Under the pieces are notes generated by a model that was given only the letters and a program-made list of their open reading frames with translations, did not search any database and was not told the DNA's origin. From Clostridia bacterium (GTDB taxonomy: Bacteria; Bacillota; Clostridia; DSM-8532): a stretch of DNA of 6,236 bases. The DNA is taken from NCBI GenBank assembly GCA_026418215.1, contig JAOABT010000217.1, positions 1-6,236 of the forward strand, in the 5' to 3' direction. The stretch's first letter is position 1. Every line of letters starts with the position of its first letter. This document shows positions 1-5,933 of the stretch, in pieces. Made by a program: the position numbers and the translations under genes.

Positions 1-271
1 CTCGTGGTCATAGGTGATAACACGGAATGAAATATTCCACCCGGATTATCTTTATTAGCACAAGGTAAGGTCTCCACGGTAAAGGGGTCAACGCCCGCAT
101 GCCATTGCAGATCGCCCCTGAACCTTAACTCCCAGCATCAGCCCACCACTGGGCGTAGCAAGCCGACACAAGGAACTTCATCGATGTGCCCTTTAACGGA
201 TTTTTAGGCCCGTCTTCGAAGCAGGCAGTACTGACTAGGATACTGCGCCATCCTGATGATTTTCTTCTTTG
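1..271 (-). ncRNA. ole: Probable OLE RNA, 5' portion (runs off the window edge)
   Basis: This is a noncoding stretch downstream of the DUF212 phosphatase gene, with its own promoter at 279-307 and an expected start near 270-272. Helices visible in the minus-strand transcript pair 241-246 with 225-230, 185-190 with 165-170, and 150-154 with 141-145 (tetraloop). A nested series pairs 122-129 with 64-71 (one mismatch), 115-119 with 83-87, and 106-110 with 95-99. A last hairpin pairs 34-40 with 22-28 inside 46-50 with 16-20. OLE RNAs are about 600 nt, occur mostly in anaerobic or extremophilic Firmicutes, associate with the membrane through the protein OapA, and are typically encoded in the nusB/xseA/xseB/ispA-dxs neighbourhood. 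The match here is by context and by dense structure, so the family name is an inference. The rest of the RNA, and any oapA and dxs genes, would lie beyond position 1. Alternatives are another structured RNA or a leader of the next gene. Confidence 0.72.
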
Positions 272-278
272 AGAGAAT

Positions 279-307
279 ATTATACACCAACCCTTGCTTT
301 TATGCAA
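279..307 (-). promoter_or_regulatory. SigA-like promoter of the structured RNA
   Basis: On the minus strand a perfect -10 hexamer TATAAT (279-284) lies exactly 17 bases from TTGCAT (302-307), which keeps only the TTG of the -35 consensus. The -35 overlaps the last codons and the stop of the upstream phosphatase gene. The expected start is near 270-272, right before the first helices of the RNA. This suggests the RNA can be made independently as well as by readthrough from the nusB-ispA operon. Confidence 0.6.
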
Positions 308-734
308 ATATGATGCCGATGAGGATGCCTAAAGCGGCACCAGAAAAGACTTGTACGGGCGTATGCCCTAAAAGCACCTTGAGTTCCTTGTCAAGCTTGA
401 TGTTAGAGTCGTAAACCAATTTATTAAGTACTTCCGCCTGCTTTCCTGCAGCACGGCGGACCCCGGCCGCGTCAGCCATAACAATAAACGCCAACACGGC
501 TGAAATGGCAAAAACGCCGGATTCAAAGCCATATTCAATTCCCAGGGTTGTAGCCAGACACATGGAAATGGCGCTGTGCGAGCTTGGCATACCGCCCGAG
601 GAAACGAACTTTCTGAAATCCACCTTGCGGTGCTGAATGAAATAGACGATAAACTTGATAAGCTGCGCCAAAAACCAGGCAAAAATCGGCAATATAAGGG
701 ATCGATTTGAAAATATGCTATCCAGAAATGTCAC
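300..734 (-). CDS. Divergent PAP2 family membrane phosphatase (DUF212/YuiD-like)
   Basis: This 144-residue protein belongs to the divergent PAP2/acid phosphatase-haloperoxidase-like family (COG1963, YuiD in Bacillus subtilis). The hallmark motifs are GGMPSSHS (residues 47-54, PAP2 signature), a basic segment RRAAGKQAEVLN (93-104) and LGHTPVQVFSGA (122-133, the distal catalytic-His type motif). Hydrophobic segments near 12-33, 70-87 and 128-143 point to an integral membrane protein. The GTG start is chosen because AGGGGAG (741-747) lies six bases upstream. The gene follows ispA by about 20 bases and is clearly in the same operon. PAP2 relatives remove phosphate from lipid phosphates such as prenyl diphosphates, so a role on an isoprenoid phosphate is attractive beside ispA, but the substrate of this subfamily is not established. 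The length is close to the roughly 150 residues usual for the family. Confidence 0.9.
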   Translation of the reverse strand: MTFLDSIFSNRSLILPIFAWFLAQLIKFIVYFIQHRKVDFRKFVSSGGMPSSHSAISMCLATTLGIEYGFESGVFAISAVLAFIVMADAAGVRRAAGKQAEVLNKLVYDSNIKLDKELKVLLGHTPVQVFSGAALGILIGIIFA

Positions 735-755
735 TTTAATCTCCCCTGAAGTTCG

Positions 756-1643
756 TTATTTGTCTCTCTCCGCAATATAGGCCGCAGTCTTGATTAAAAA
801 ATCTGTATGTTTAAGAGGCTTTAAGGCCTCTACAGCCTGCTCGATGGAGGTTTTCAGCAATTCCTTCGCTTTCTTTAGTCCAAGCACCGTGACAAACGTG
901 GATTTATTGTTCTTCTCATCGCTGCCGACAGGCTTACCGATGACGCTGGCGCTGCCTTCAATATCGAGAATATCGTCCTTGATCTGAAAGGCCAGACCAA
1001 TCTTCTCGGCATATTGGGAGAGGCTGGCCTTTACATTATCCGATGCTTTCAAGAGCTCGGCAGGCGCAAGGATGGAGGCTTTAATTATGGCCCCTGTTTT
1101 TCTGGCGTGCATATAGCACAAAAGCTCGTAGGGAATCTGCCTGTTCTCAGACTCCATATCCACAACCTGCCCCGCAATCATACCAGAGGACCCTGCGGCT
1201 CTAGCAATGATGAGAGCCGCCTTAGCTCTCCCCTCCGAAAAGCCATCCTGCTGTAGTGTTTCCGCAAGCATCAATTCAAATGCACGGTTTAAGAGAGCAT
1301 CACCCGCAAGAACCGCCATGGCTTCCCCAAAAACCTTATGATTTGTGGGCTTTCCGCGTCGGAAGTCGTCATTGTCCATGCAGGGCAAGTCATCATGAAT
1401 CAAGGAATAGGTGTGAATAAGCTCTATGGCGCAGGCAAAAGGCAATACCTTCTCCCTGTCGCCGTCAAGCATATCGCAGACCGCTAAAGAAAGCACCGGC
1501 CGGAGCCGTTTCCCTCCCGCCAAAAGGCTGTACTGCATGGCCTCATAGAGCCTTTTCTCGGGTACCTCTTCAATAGCGAGATGCTGCTTAATCCAATGCT
1601 CCGCGCATTCGGAGTATTTCAACAGGTCAGCTTGAAAACTCAT
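756..1643 (-). CDS. ispA: Farnesyl diphosphate synthase (short-chain polyprenyl synthetase)
   Basis: The enzyme condenses isopentenyl diphosphate with dimethylallyl and geranyl diphosphate to give C15 farnesyl diphosphate in the cytoplasm, feeding undecaprenyl phosphate and quinone synthesis. The 295 residues show GGKRLRP (43-49), the first Asp-rich motif DDLPCMD (84-90) with the two-residue insertion typical of bacterial FPP synthases, and the second motif DDILD (223-227). The KST near 247-249 follows the conserved lysine-rich loop. Tyr79, five residues before the first aspartate, fits a C15 product limit. Two adjacent ATG codons follow the xseB stop. The second is preferred because GGAAGG (1651-1656) is seven bases away, against four for the ATG at 1646, which would add one Met. 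No bases separate the xseB stop from the first ATG, so translation is probably coupled. A geranyl or geranylgeranyl specificity cannot be fully excluded by eye. Confidence 0.95.
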   Translation of the reverse strand: MSFQADLLKYSECAEHWIKQHLAIEEVPEKRLYEAMQYSLLAGGKRLRPVLSLAVCDMLDGDREKVLPFACAIELIHTYSLIHDDLPCMDNDDFRRGKPTNHKVFGEAMAVLAGDALLNRAFELMLAETLQQDGFSEGRAKAALIIARAAGSSGMIAGQVVDMESENRQIPYELLCYMHARKTGAIIKASILAPAELLKASDNVKASLSQYAEKIGLAFQIKDDILDIEGSASVIGKPVGSDEKNNKSTFVTVLGLKKAKELLKTSIEQAVEALKPLKHTDFLIKTAAYIAERDK

Positions 1644-1646
1644 CAT

Positions 1647-1889
1647 TCAGCCTTCCGGACGGAAATCCTTTTCAATGATGCCGTCCTTTCCTTCAACAAG
1701 TATGGTAATGCGTTTTTCAATATCATCAAGGCGTTTATTGCATAGTCTCACCAACGTCACACCGCGTTCAAACATTTTAATGGACTCCTCAAGCGTCAAA
1801 TCCCCGCTCTCGAGAAGGTTGACAATGCTCTCGAGCTCCAGAGCGGCCTGCTCATAAGGAAGATCCATTCCATCCTCAATCTTTTCCAT
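1647..1889 (-). CDS. xseB: Exodeoxyribonuclease VII small subunit
   Basis: This 80-residue helical protein has the family core LESGDLTLEESIKMFERG (26-43) followed by a second helix with RLCNKRLDDIEKRI (48-61). The small subunits bind the coiled-coil arm of XseA and are needed for the processive single-strand-specific exonuclease activity of Exo VII. The start at 1889 is chosen because AAGGAG (1898-1903) lies eight bases upstream and the protein then has normal family length. A longer frame from 1955 would only add residues overlapping xseA. The first 14 bases overlap the 3' end of xseA, which suggests translational coupling and balanced expression of the subunits. Confidence 0.95.
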   Translation of the reverse strand: MEKIEDGMDLPYEQAALELESIVNLLESGDLTLEESIKMFERGVTLVRLCNKRLDDIEKRITILVEGKDGIIEKDFRPEG

Positions 1890-3108
1890 CGGCTTCTCTC
1901 CTTCTATTTCTAACAACCGGCTTATCACGGTAGGCTTGGATTTTACCATCGGCAACCGTTAAGACAAAGCCCTCACCGGGTTTCAGGCTCTTCACAGAGC
2001 TTACCACCGTTCCATCGTCCTTTTGGGCCACTGAATAACCCCTGCTGAGAACCGTTAGCGGGCTTAGGGCATTCAGTTTGCCAGCCGCAACCCTTAGGTC
2101 GGACTTAAAACGATCGAGTCTGTTTCTGCTCCTTTGCACCAGGCGCTGCTCCAGAACATCAAGCCGCTGACGCTTTTGGTTTACAAGCTCAACAGGTCTT
2201 CTCAGGCTTCTTACGTTCTCCAGGCGTTTTATCCGGCTCTTTTCGGCTTTAAGCCTGTGCATGAGCGCTGTGGACAGCCTCTTTTGCGTTCTTGCAAGCC
2301 CGTCCTTGAGCGCATTTTTTTCTGGCATAACCAGCTCTGCAGCAGCTGAGGGCGTGGGTGCCCTTAAATCGGCTACAAAGTCTGAAATAGAATAATCGGT
2401 TTCATGCCCCACAGCCGAAATAATGGGAATTTCTGATTCAAGAATCGTTAAGGCGAGGGTTTCGTCATTAAAGGGCCAGAGGTCCTCAAGCGAACCGCCT
2501 CCTCGGGCAAGAATAATCACATCAACATTTTTAAGCCTATTAAAGACCTTAATTCCCTTTATAAGCTGCGCCGGGGCCTCTGATCCCTGAACGGCGGAAG
2601 CATATAAAACGATGCGTGCGTTTGGGTATCTTCTTGTTAGGATTTGTGTGATGTCACGGATCACCGCTCCGGTTGGAGAGGTAACAACACCTATGGCACG
2701 CGGAAGAACAGGGATAGGCTTCTTTCGCGATGCGTCAAAACAGCCTCGTGCCTCAAGCTTTTGCTTTAATTGCTCAAAGGCCAAATACAGCGCACCTGTT
2801 CCGGCCGGCTGCATTTCATCTGCATAGAGCTGGTAGGTCCCACCCAGTGGATAAACCGACACATAACCCCTTAAAATGACCTGCATGCCTTCCTCCGGCC
2901 TGAATTTAAGCCGGATGTTCTGTGTTTTAAACATAACGCACTTGATGACTGCAGTTTCATCCTTCAATGAAAAATACATGTGACCCGAGGTATGATGCTT
3001 GTAGTTCGAAATCTCACCGGTTACCCAAACATGAGAAAGCAGCATGTCGTTATCAACAAGCTGCTTCATATAACCGGTTAATCCTGACACAGTGAGCGTC
3101 CTATTCAT
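1876..3108 (-). CDS. xseA: Exodeoxyribonuclease VII large subunit
   Basis: This is the catalytic subunit of Exo VII, which degrades single-stranded DNA from both ends into oligonucleotides and acts in repair. The 410 residues contain an N-terminal OB-fold (about 1-100, with VWVTGEISNYK at 27-37), then the nuclease domain: VVTSPTGAVIRDI (141-153), ARGGGSLEDLWPFN (201-214) and GHETDYSISDFVADLRAPTP (234-253). His235 and Asp238 match the conserved catalytic cluster. A charged helical stretch at about 262-345 is the coiled-coil arm that recruits XseB, and the C-terminal LSPLTVLSRGYSVAQ (348-362) is the family's closing motif. The ATG at 3108 is favoured over an in-frame TTG at 3120 because GGAGG (3114-3118) lies five bases upstream of the ATG and overlaps the TTG codon. 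The gene starts 15 bases after nusB. The folD gene often found between nusB and xseA in other Firmicutes is absent. Confidence 0.96.
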   Translation of the reverse strand: MNRTLTVSGLTGYMKQLVDNDMLLSHVWVTGEISNYKHHTSGHMYFSLKDETAVIKCVMFKTQNIRLKFRPEEGMQVILRGYVSVYPLGGTYQLYADEMQPAGTGALYLAFEQLKQKLEARGCFDASRKKPIPVLPRAIGVVTSPTGAVIRDITQILTRRYPNARIVLYASAVQGSEAPAQLIKGIKVFNRLKNVDVIILARGGGSLEDLWPFNDETLALTILESEIPIISAVGHETDYSISDFVADLRAPTPSAAAELVMPEKNALKDGLARTQKRLSTALMHRLKAEKSRIKRLENVRSLRRPVELVNQKRQRLDVLEQRLVQRSRNRLDRFKSDLRVAAGKLNALSPLTVLSRGYSVAQKDDGTVVSSVKSLKPGEGFVLTVADGKIQAYRDKPVVRNRRREADGKD

Positions 3109-3123
3109 GGCTTCCTCCAAAGG

Positions 3124-3537
3124 TCAGCTTTCGGGATTCAAATCCGTATAGACCTTCCCGAGGACCCCGTTAACAAACGTTTTAGATTGCTCTCCGCTAT
3201 ATTTCTTGGCCAGTTCCACGGCCTCGTTAATAGAAACATTGGCTGGCACATCCTGGCGATATTTCATTTCATAGCAGGAAAGCCGCATGATGGCAAGATC
3301 TACCTTTGGCATGCGCTGAACAGTCCAGCCCTTTGCATGGAGCGCAATCAGGCTGTCCAGCTCTTCCTGCTTTTCCATGACACCTTTGACCACGTCGAGC
3401 ATATATTCCTTATCCGTCGCTTCGACAATCTGCTGCTCATCCAAATAACGATCAATTTGCTCCTGCGTATCATCCTTCTGGATTTGAACCTGATAAAGCA
3501 GCTTCATGGCATTCTCACGGGTCTCTCTTCTTCCCAA
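3124..3537 (-). CDS. nusB: Transcription antitermination factor NusB
   Basis: NusB binds boxA RNA with NusE (ribosomal protein S10) and joins the antitermination complex that keeps RNA polymerase processive on rRNA operons. The 137 residues are all-helical as expected. Family motifs are the Arg-rich N terminus RRETRENAMKLLYQ (3-16), RMPKVDLAIMRLSCYEM (75-91), VSINEAVELAKKYS (101-114) and FVNGVLGKV (121-129). The start codon is TTG, supported by GGAGGG at 3545-3550 seven bases upstream and by the family's usual MxRRxxRExA beginning. It is the first gene of the apparent nusB-xseA-xseB-ispA-PAP2 operon, with a promoter candidate just upstream inside the end of the methyltransferase gene. Confidence 0.96.
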   Translation of the reverse strand: MGRRETRENAMKLLYQVQIQKDDTQEQIDRYLDEQQIVEATDKEYMLDVVKGVMEKQEELDSLIALHAKGWTVQRMPKVDLAIMRLSCYEMKYRQDVPANVSINEAVELAKKYSGEQSKTFVNGVLGKVYTDLNPES

Positions 3538-3544
3538 GGGGCTT

Positions 3545-3550
3545 CCCTCC
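3545..3550 (-). promoter_or_regulatory. Ribosome binding site fixing the TTG start of nusB
   Basis: GGAGGG on the minus strand lies seven bases before TTG at 3537. It is the strongest Shine-Dalgarno sequence nearby, and it decides in favour of the non-ATG start, since the next in-frame ATG would remove the conserved Arg-rich N terminus. Confidence 0.85.
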
Positions 3551-3591
3551 GTATCTTAAAAATCAAAGTTCATAATTTGTTTGCACTTCCG

Positions 3592-3620
3592 ATTATAACC
3601 ACGCTAGGGCTTCTGCGCAA
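3592..3620 (-). promoter_or_regulatory. Candidate SigA promoter for the nusB operon
   Basis: A perfect -10 TATAAT (3592-3597) lies 17 bases downstream of TTGCGC (3615-3620) on the minus strand. The -35 keeps only TTG and lies within the last codons of the methyltransferase gene. The 5' leader to the nusB TTG would be roughly 45-50 bases. No terminator is visible between the methyltransferase and nusB, so readthrough from upstream is also possible. Confidence 0.5.
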
Positions 3621-4347
3621 CATAAAAAATTCGTTCTTCCTTGGGGCCCGGCCGCTTAAAGCTCAAATTTCCGTAGGTGCCAAGCCATTTGAGCCCTGCA
3701 GAGGTCAGGGCCTTTTTAATCTCCATCGGATAATATGCCCGTTCTTCGTGGGTTTCATCAAAACGTTCGTAGAGCCCGTCGGGATTCTTTAAAAAGAAGG
3801 TCAGGTCGAAGGTGGTGCACTTACGTCGACTGTCATATGTATTGCTCCAAATCCAGGAGGTCTCCTCATCGAGCTCATAGAAGGTTTCGTTCCCAAGCAC
3901 AGTCGAGAGCTTATAAAAGCTGTTGAGGTCGAAAATGAACAGCCCGCCTGGATTGAGATAATTGTGTACCAGCTTGAAGACACATTTGACGTCTCGGAGA
4001 GAGGTCAGGTAATTCAAGGAATCCAGCATGCAAAGAACAGCATCAACGGTTCCATAGAGCTCAAATTCCCGCATATCCTGATTAAGGAACAGAATATCCG
4101 TTCCTTTCTCCCTGCTTTTTTCTGATGCCCTGAAAAGCATGTCCGGGGATAAATCGACCCCTATCATATCATACCCCCGTTGGGCCAGCTCGATGGCCAG
4201 GCTGCCTGTACCGCAGCCCAGCTCAAGAACCAGCTTGGGGTCCTTCTCAAATTTAAGAAAGGCTGATTGAATATAATCAGCCCACTTAACGTAGTCAATA
4301 TCGTGCGTTAATCTGTCATAGACCTCTGCAAAGCGTGTGTACATCAT
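3604..4347 (-). CDS. Class I SAM-dependent methyltransferase, substrate unknown
   Basis: This is a Rossmann-fold methyltransferase of 247 residues. The opening MMYTRFAEVYDRL is typical of the YqeM/CmoA-like group found in Firmicutes. Motif I, ELGCGTGSL (42-50), binds S-adenosylmethionine; Asp65 in GVDLS would hold the ribose and Asp91 the adenine region. CMLDSLNYL (106-114) is the post-motif element and LNPGGLFIFDL (131-141) a later beta strand. The C-terminal half is rich in aromatic and acidic residues and probably forms the substrate cap, but nothing identifies a substrate. The start is ambiguous: ATG codons at 4347 and 4344 and a TTG at 4353 are all in frame with only a weak GAGA upstream, and 4347 gives the best spacing. 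The gene begins eight bases after the spore-protein stop, implying translational coupling with it. No relation to cell-envelope or RNA methylation can be shown. Confidence 0.88.
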   Translation of the reverse strand: MMYTRFAEVYDRLTHDIDYVKWADYIQSAFLKFEKDPKLVLELGCGTGSLAIELAQRGYDMIGVDLSPDMLFRASEKSREKGTDILFLNQDMREFELYGTVDAVLCMLDSLNYLTSLRDVKCVFKLVHNYLNPGGLFIFDLNSFYKLSTVLGNETFYELDEETSWIWSNTYDSRRKCTTFDLTFFLKNPDGLYERFDETHEERAYYPMEIKKALTSAGLKWLGTYGNLSFKRPGPKEERIFYVAQKP

Positions 4348-4355
4348 TTTCAATC

Positions 4356-4511
4356 TCAGACAGCTGTAGATTTCCTTTTCCTTGAAAGAAGACCGCCAAT
4401 GCGTCCCGTTTCCTTTGCATTCAAGCTTTTCCAGCCCCCCGACTGAATTTTGTCCAGAAGGCCGAGCTCCTTGGCTATCTCCAGCTTCAGCTGCTCATCT
4501 TTCTTTTGCAT
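4356..4511 (-). CDS. Small acid-soluble spore protein, alpha/beta type (SspF-like)
   Basis: This 51-residue basic protein matches the SASP alpha/beta family, which coats forespore DNA, shifts it to an A-like form and protects it from UV and heat, and is digested by the protease GPR at germination. The N-terminal motif KLEIAKELG (9-17) corresponds to the conserved first helix containing the GPR recognition region, with Glu11-Ile12 as the expected cut. GRIGGLLSRKRK (36-47) corresponds to the second DNA-contacting motif. The inserted SGGW and lack of long Gln/Asn-rich ends place it nearer the minor SspF-like branch than SspA/SspB. The ATG at 4511 is chosen over an ATG at 4517 and a TTG at 4541, because GGGGTG (4518-4523) is six bases upstream of it. 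The gene has its own sigma-G-like promoter and runs directly into the methyltransferase gene. Confidence 0.85.
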   Translation of the reverse strand: MQKKDEQLKLEIAKELGLLDKIQSGGWKSLNAKETGRIGGLLSRKRKSTAV

Positions 4512-4520
4512 ATTCATCAC

Positions 4521-4554
4521 CCCATGGCTTAGTATTGCCAACCCTATCCATGGG
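4521..4554 (-). repeat. Inverted repeat that could mask the spore-protein ribosome binding site
   Basis: The arms at 4548-4554 and 4521-4527 are perfectly complementary over seven bases (CCCATGG with CCATGGG on the minus strand) and are separated by 20 bases. The downstream arm includes three G residues of the GGGGTG ribosome binding site. The hairpin can form only in transcripts that start upstream of 4554, such as readthrough from the protease gene. An alternative four-base pairing inside it (ACCC with GGGT) could compete. Confidence 0.45.
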
Positions 4555-4560
4555 TATTCA
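4530..4560 (-). promoter_or_regulatory. Sigma-G-like forespore promoter of the spore-protein gene
   Basis: On the minus strand TGAATA (4555-4560) fits the sigma-G -35 GHATR. After an 18-base spacer, AATACTA (4530-4536) matches the -10 CATACTA at six of seven positions. It lies between the protease stop and the SASP start, where a forespore promoter is expected. The predicted start near 4522-4523 would leave the GGGGTG ribosome binding site almost at the 5' end, a very short leader, which is the main weakness. Confidence 0.55.
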
Positions 4561-4571
4561 AGCCTTATAAA

Positions 4572-5837
4572 TTACTTCATCTTTTTTATGACCTCTTGGA
4601 TGGCGATCTTGAGCTGATTATCCTTATCATGCGGAATATCCTCAATAGCCGTTGTTTTGAACTGGTCATTCAACTGAATCTCGATGTCAGGCATAACGCC
4701 GATACCGTGAATACATTTGCCGGAAGGTGTAAAGTACCGGGCAATGGTATACTTAAGGCCGCCGCCGTTGGAGAATCTGTTGTCGATAGACTGCACAAGA
4801 CCCTTACCGAAGGTTTTTGTCCCTACCAGCGTACCCTTGCCATAATCCTTGATGCACGCGGCCAGAATTTCCGAGGCGCTTGCGCTGTAGCCGTTAACCA
4901 ATACGCTTAAGGGCATATTGAGCTCACGGGCATCCGAATACTCCTCCTCACGGTTCTTGTTGCGGTCCTCGGTGTATACGATCAGGCCCTTCGGAACAAG
5001 CCTGTCACAAATCTTCACGACCTCATTGTAATCGCCGCCGGGATTATCGCGGACATCAATAATAAGACCTTTTGCGCCTTGTGCAAGCAAGCCGTTAAGC
5101 TGCACTTCAAAATCCTTGTCTATATCCTCGTCAAACTGCTTGATGCGAATATAGCCTATTTTATTATCGAGCATTTCACTGGAGATATAGGAAACATTGA
5201 TGGGCTTTCTTTCAAGGTCAAATTCCTTATAGTCCTTGATGCTCGGACGGAAGACCGTAACATGCACCTTGGTGCCCGGAGCGCCCTTGATCTTCTTGAT
5301 GATCAAGTCTGCATCCTTTATAGGTGTGACATCCTCGTTGTTGACCTTGACAATCTTGTCATCCTTTATAATACCAGCAGCTTTGGCCGGCGAATCAGGG
5401 AAAACATCCGCAACGGTTAAGAGGCTGTTCTCGTCCATATGGACCGAGATACCGATGCCCACATAGTTACCCGAGGTATCCTCCAGGAACTGTTTCATTT
5501 CATCGGGAGTATAATAAACCGTGTAGGGGTCCTTCGTTCCTGCAGCCAGGCCCTTGATGGCCATGCTGAGTGAATTGCTGAAATTGACGGGCTCATAATA
5601 ACGCGTACCCAGAATATTCTTGACACGGTTAAAAGCCCGAACCGTTTTCATATCCACCTGATCCTCATCAAAAAACAACGCGAGCTGCGGCTTGAACCAA
5701 TCGTTCAAGGGCTTGGAGGTAAACACATCCCAGGAAACCAATCGGACAACCGAGAAAAAATAACCAAGGAAGAAGGAACCGATAAAGCCTATGAGAATAA
5801 GGCTGATGACCCATACTTTAGTCCGTCCGTTTTTCAT
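4572..5837 (-). CDS. C-terminal processing peptidase, S41 family with PDZ domain
   Basis: This 421-residue membrane-anchored serine protease is of the CtpA/CtpB type. Residues 8-30 form one hydrophobic N-terminal segment after a positively charged start, so the bulk lies outside the membrane. Residues 60-120 are the cap/dimerisation region, a PDZ domain spans about 125-205 (YVGIGISV, then DSPAKAAGI), and the S41 core follows with KGLIIDVRDNPGGDYNEV (256-273). The catalytic serine is Ser320 in NGYSASASEI, Lys345 in TFGKGLVQ is 25 residues later as in CtpB, and Gln349 completes the triad, so it should be active. GVMPDIEI (380-387) closes the core. The ATG has AGAAGGGTG just upstream. CtpB relatives cut SpoIVFA in sporulation and other Ctps trim cell-wall enzymes. 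The M23 neighbour favours envelope work, the SASP neighbour allows sporulation, and the sequence does not decide. Confidence 0.95.
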   Translation of the reverse strand: MKNGRTKVWVISLILIGFIGSFFLGYFFSVVRLVSWDVFTSKPLNDWFKPQLALFFDEDQVDMKTVRAFNRVKNILGTRYYEPVNFSNSLSMAIKGLAAGTKDPYTVYYTPDEMKQFLEDTSGNYVGIGISVHMDENSLLTVADVFPDSPAKAAGIIKDDKIVKVNNEDVTPIKDADLIIKKIKGAPGTKVHVTVFRPSIKDYKEFDLERKPINVSYISSEMLDNKIGYIRIKQFDEDIDKDFEVQLNGLLAQGAKGLIIDVRDNPGGDYNEVVKICDRLVPKGLIVYTEDRNKNREEEYSDARELNMPLSVLVNGYSASASEILAACIKDYGKGTLVGTKTFGKGLVQSIDNRFSNGGGLKYTIARYFTPSGKCIHGIGVMPDIEIQLNDQFKTTAIEDIPHDKDNQLKIAIQEVIKKMK

Positions 5838-5870
5838 GCAAGCACCCTTCTTTTTGTAAAATCACATTCT

Positions 5871-5899
5871 ATTCTACATCCTATGAAGCAATTTTTCAA
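5871..5899 (-). promoter_or_regulatory. SigA-like promoter of the S41 protease gene
   Basis: TTGAAA (5894-5899) and TAGAAT (5871-5876) each match consensus at five of six positions, with an exact 17-base spacer on the minus strand. It sits between the terminator of the M23 gene and the protease ATG, giving a leader of about 25-30 bases. This makes the protease an independent vegetative transcription unit. Confidence 0.7.
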
Positions 5900-5933
5900 A
5901 CCATGTATCTGACCCGCGCCAAGGAACTTGTCT

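Noticed and set aside
1..60. A T-box-like string (GGGTGGAA on the minus strand) suggesting a T-box leader
   Set aside because: The continuation does not match the GGGTGGNACCGCG antiterminator, no terminator follows in the window, and the bases form a simple local hairpin (34-40 with 22-28).
1..271. 6S RNA, tmRNA or an M-box riboswitch as an alternative identity
   Set aside because: There is no single long rod with a central bubble as in 6S RNA, no tRNA-like ends or tag frame as in tmRNA, and no M-box core. The neighbourhood fits OLE better.
125..307. A 60-codon minus-strand open frame over the structured RNA
   Set aside because: It has no ribosome binding site, its first codons lie over the RNA promoter and the end of the phosphatase gene, its composition (many Trp, Cys, Ser) is unlike a real protein, and the region folds densely as RNA.
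1890..1955. A longer N terminus for XseB
   Set aside because: It would overlap xseA by a further 66 bases and lacks a ribosome binding site, whereas AAGGAG precedes the ATG at 1889 and gives normal family length.
3187..3792. A 201-codon plus-strand open frame
   Set aside because: It lies antisense across nusB and the methyltransferase gene, both of which have clear family motifs, and it resembles no protein family. It is a shadow of the coding bias of the real genes.
5079..5420. A 113-codon plus-strand open frame
   Set aside because: It is antisense inside the S41 protease PDZ and core domains, without a ribosome binding site or any recognisable motif.
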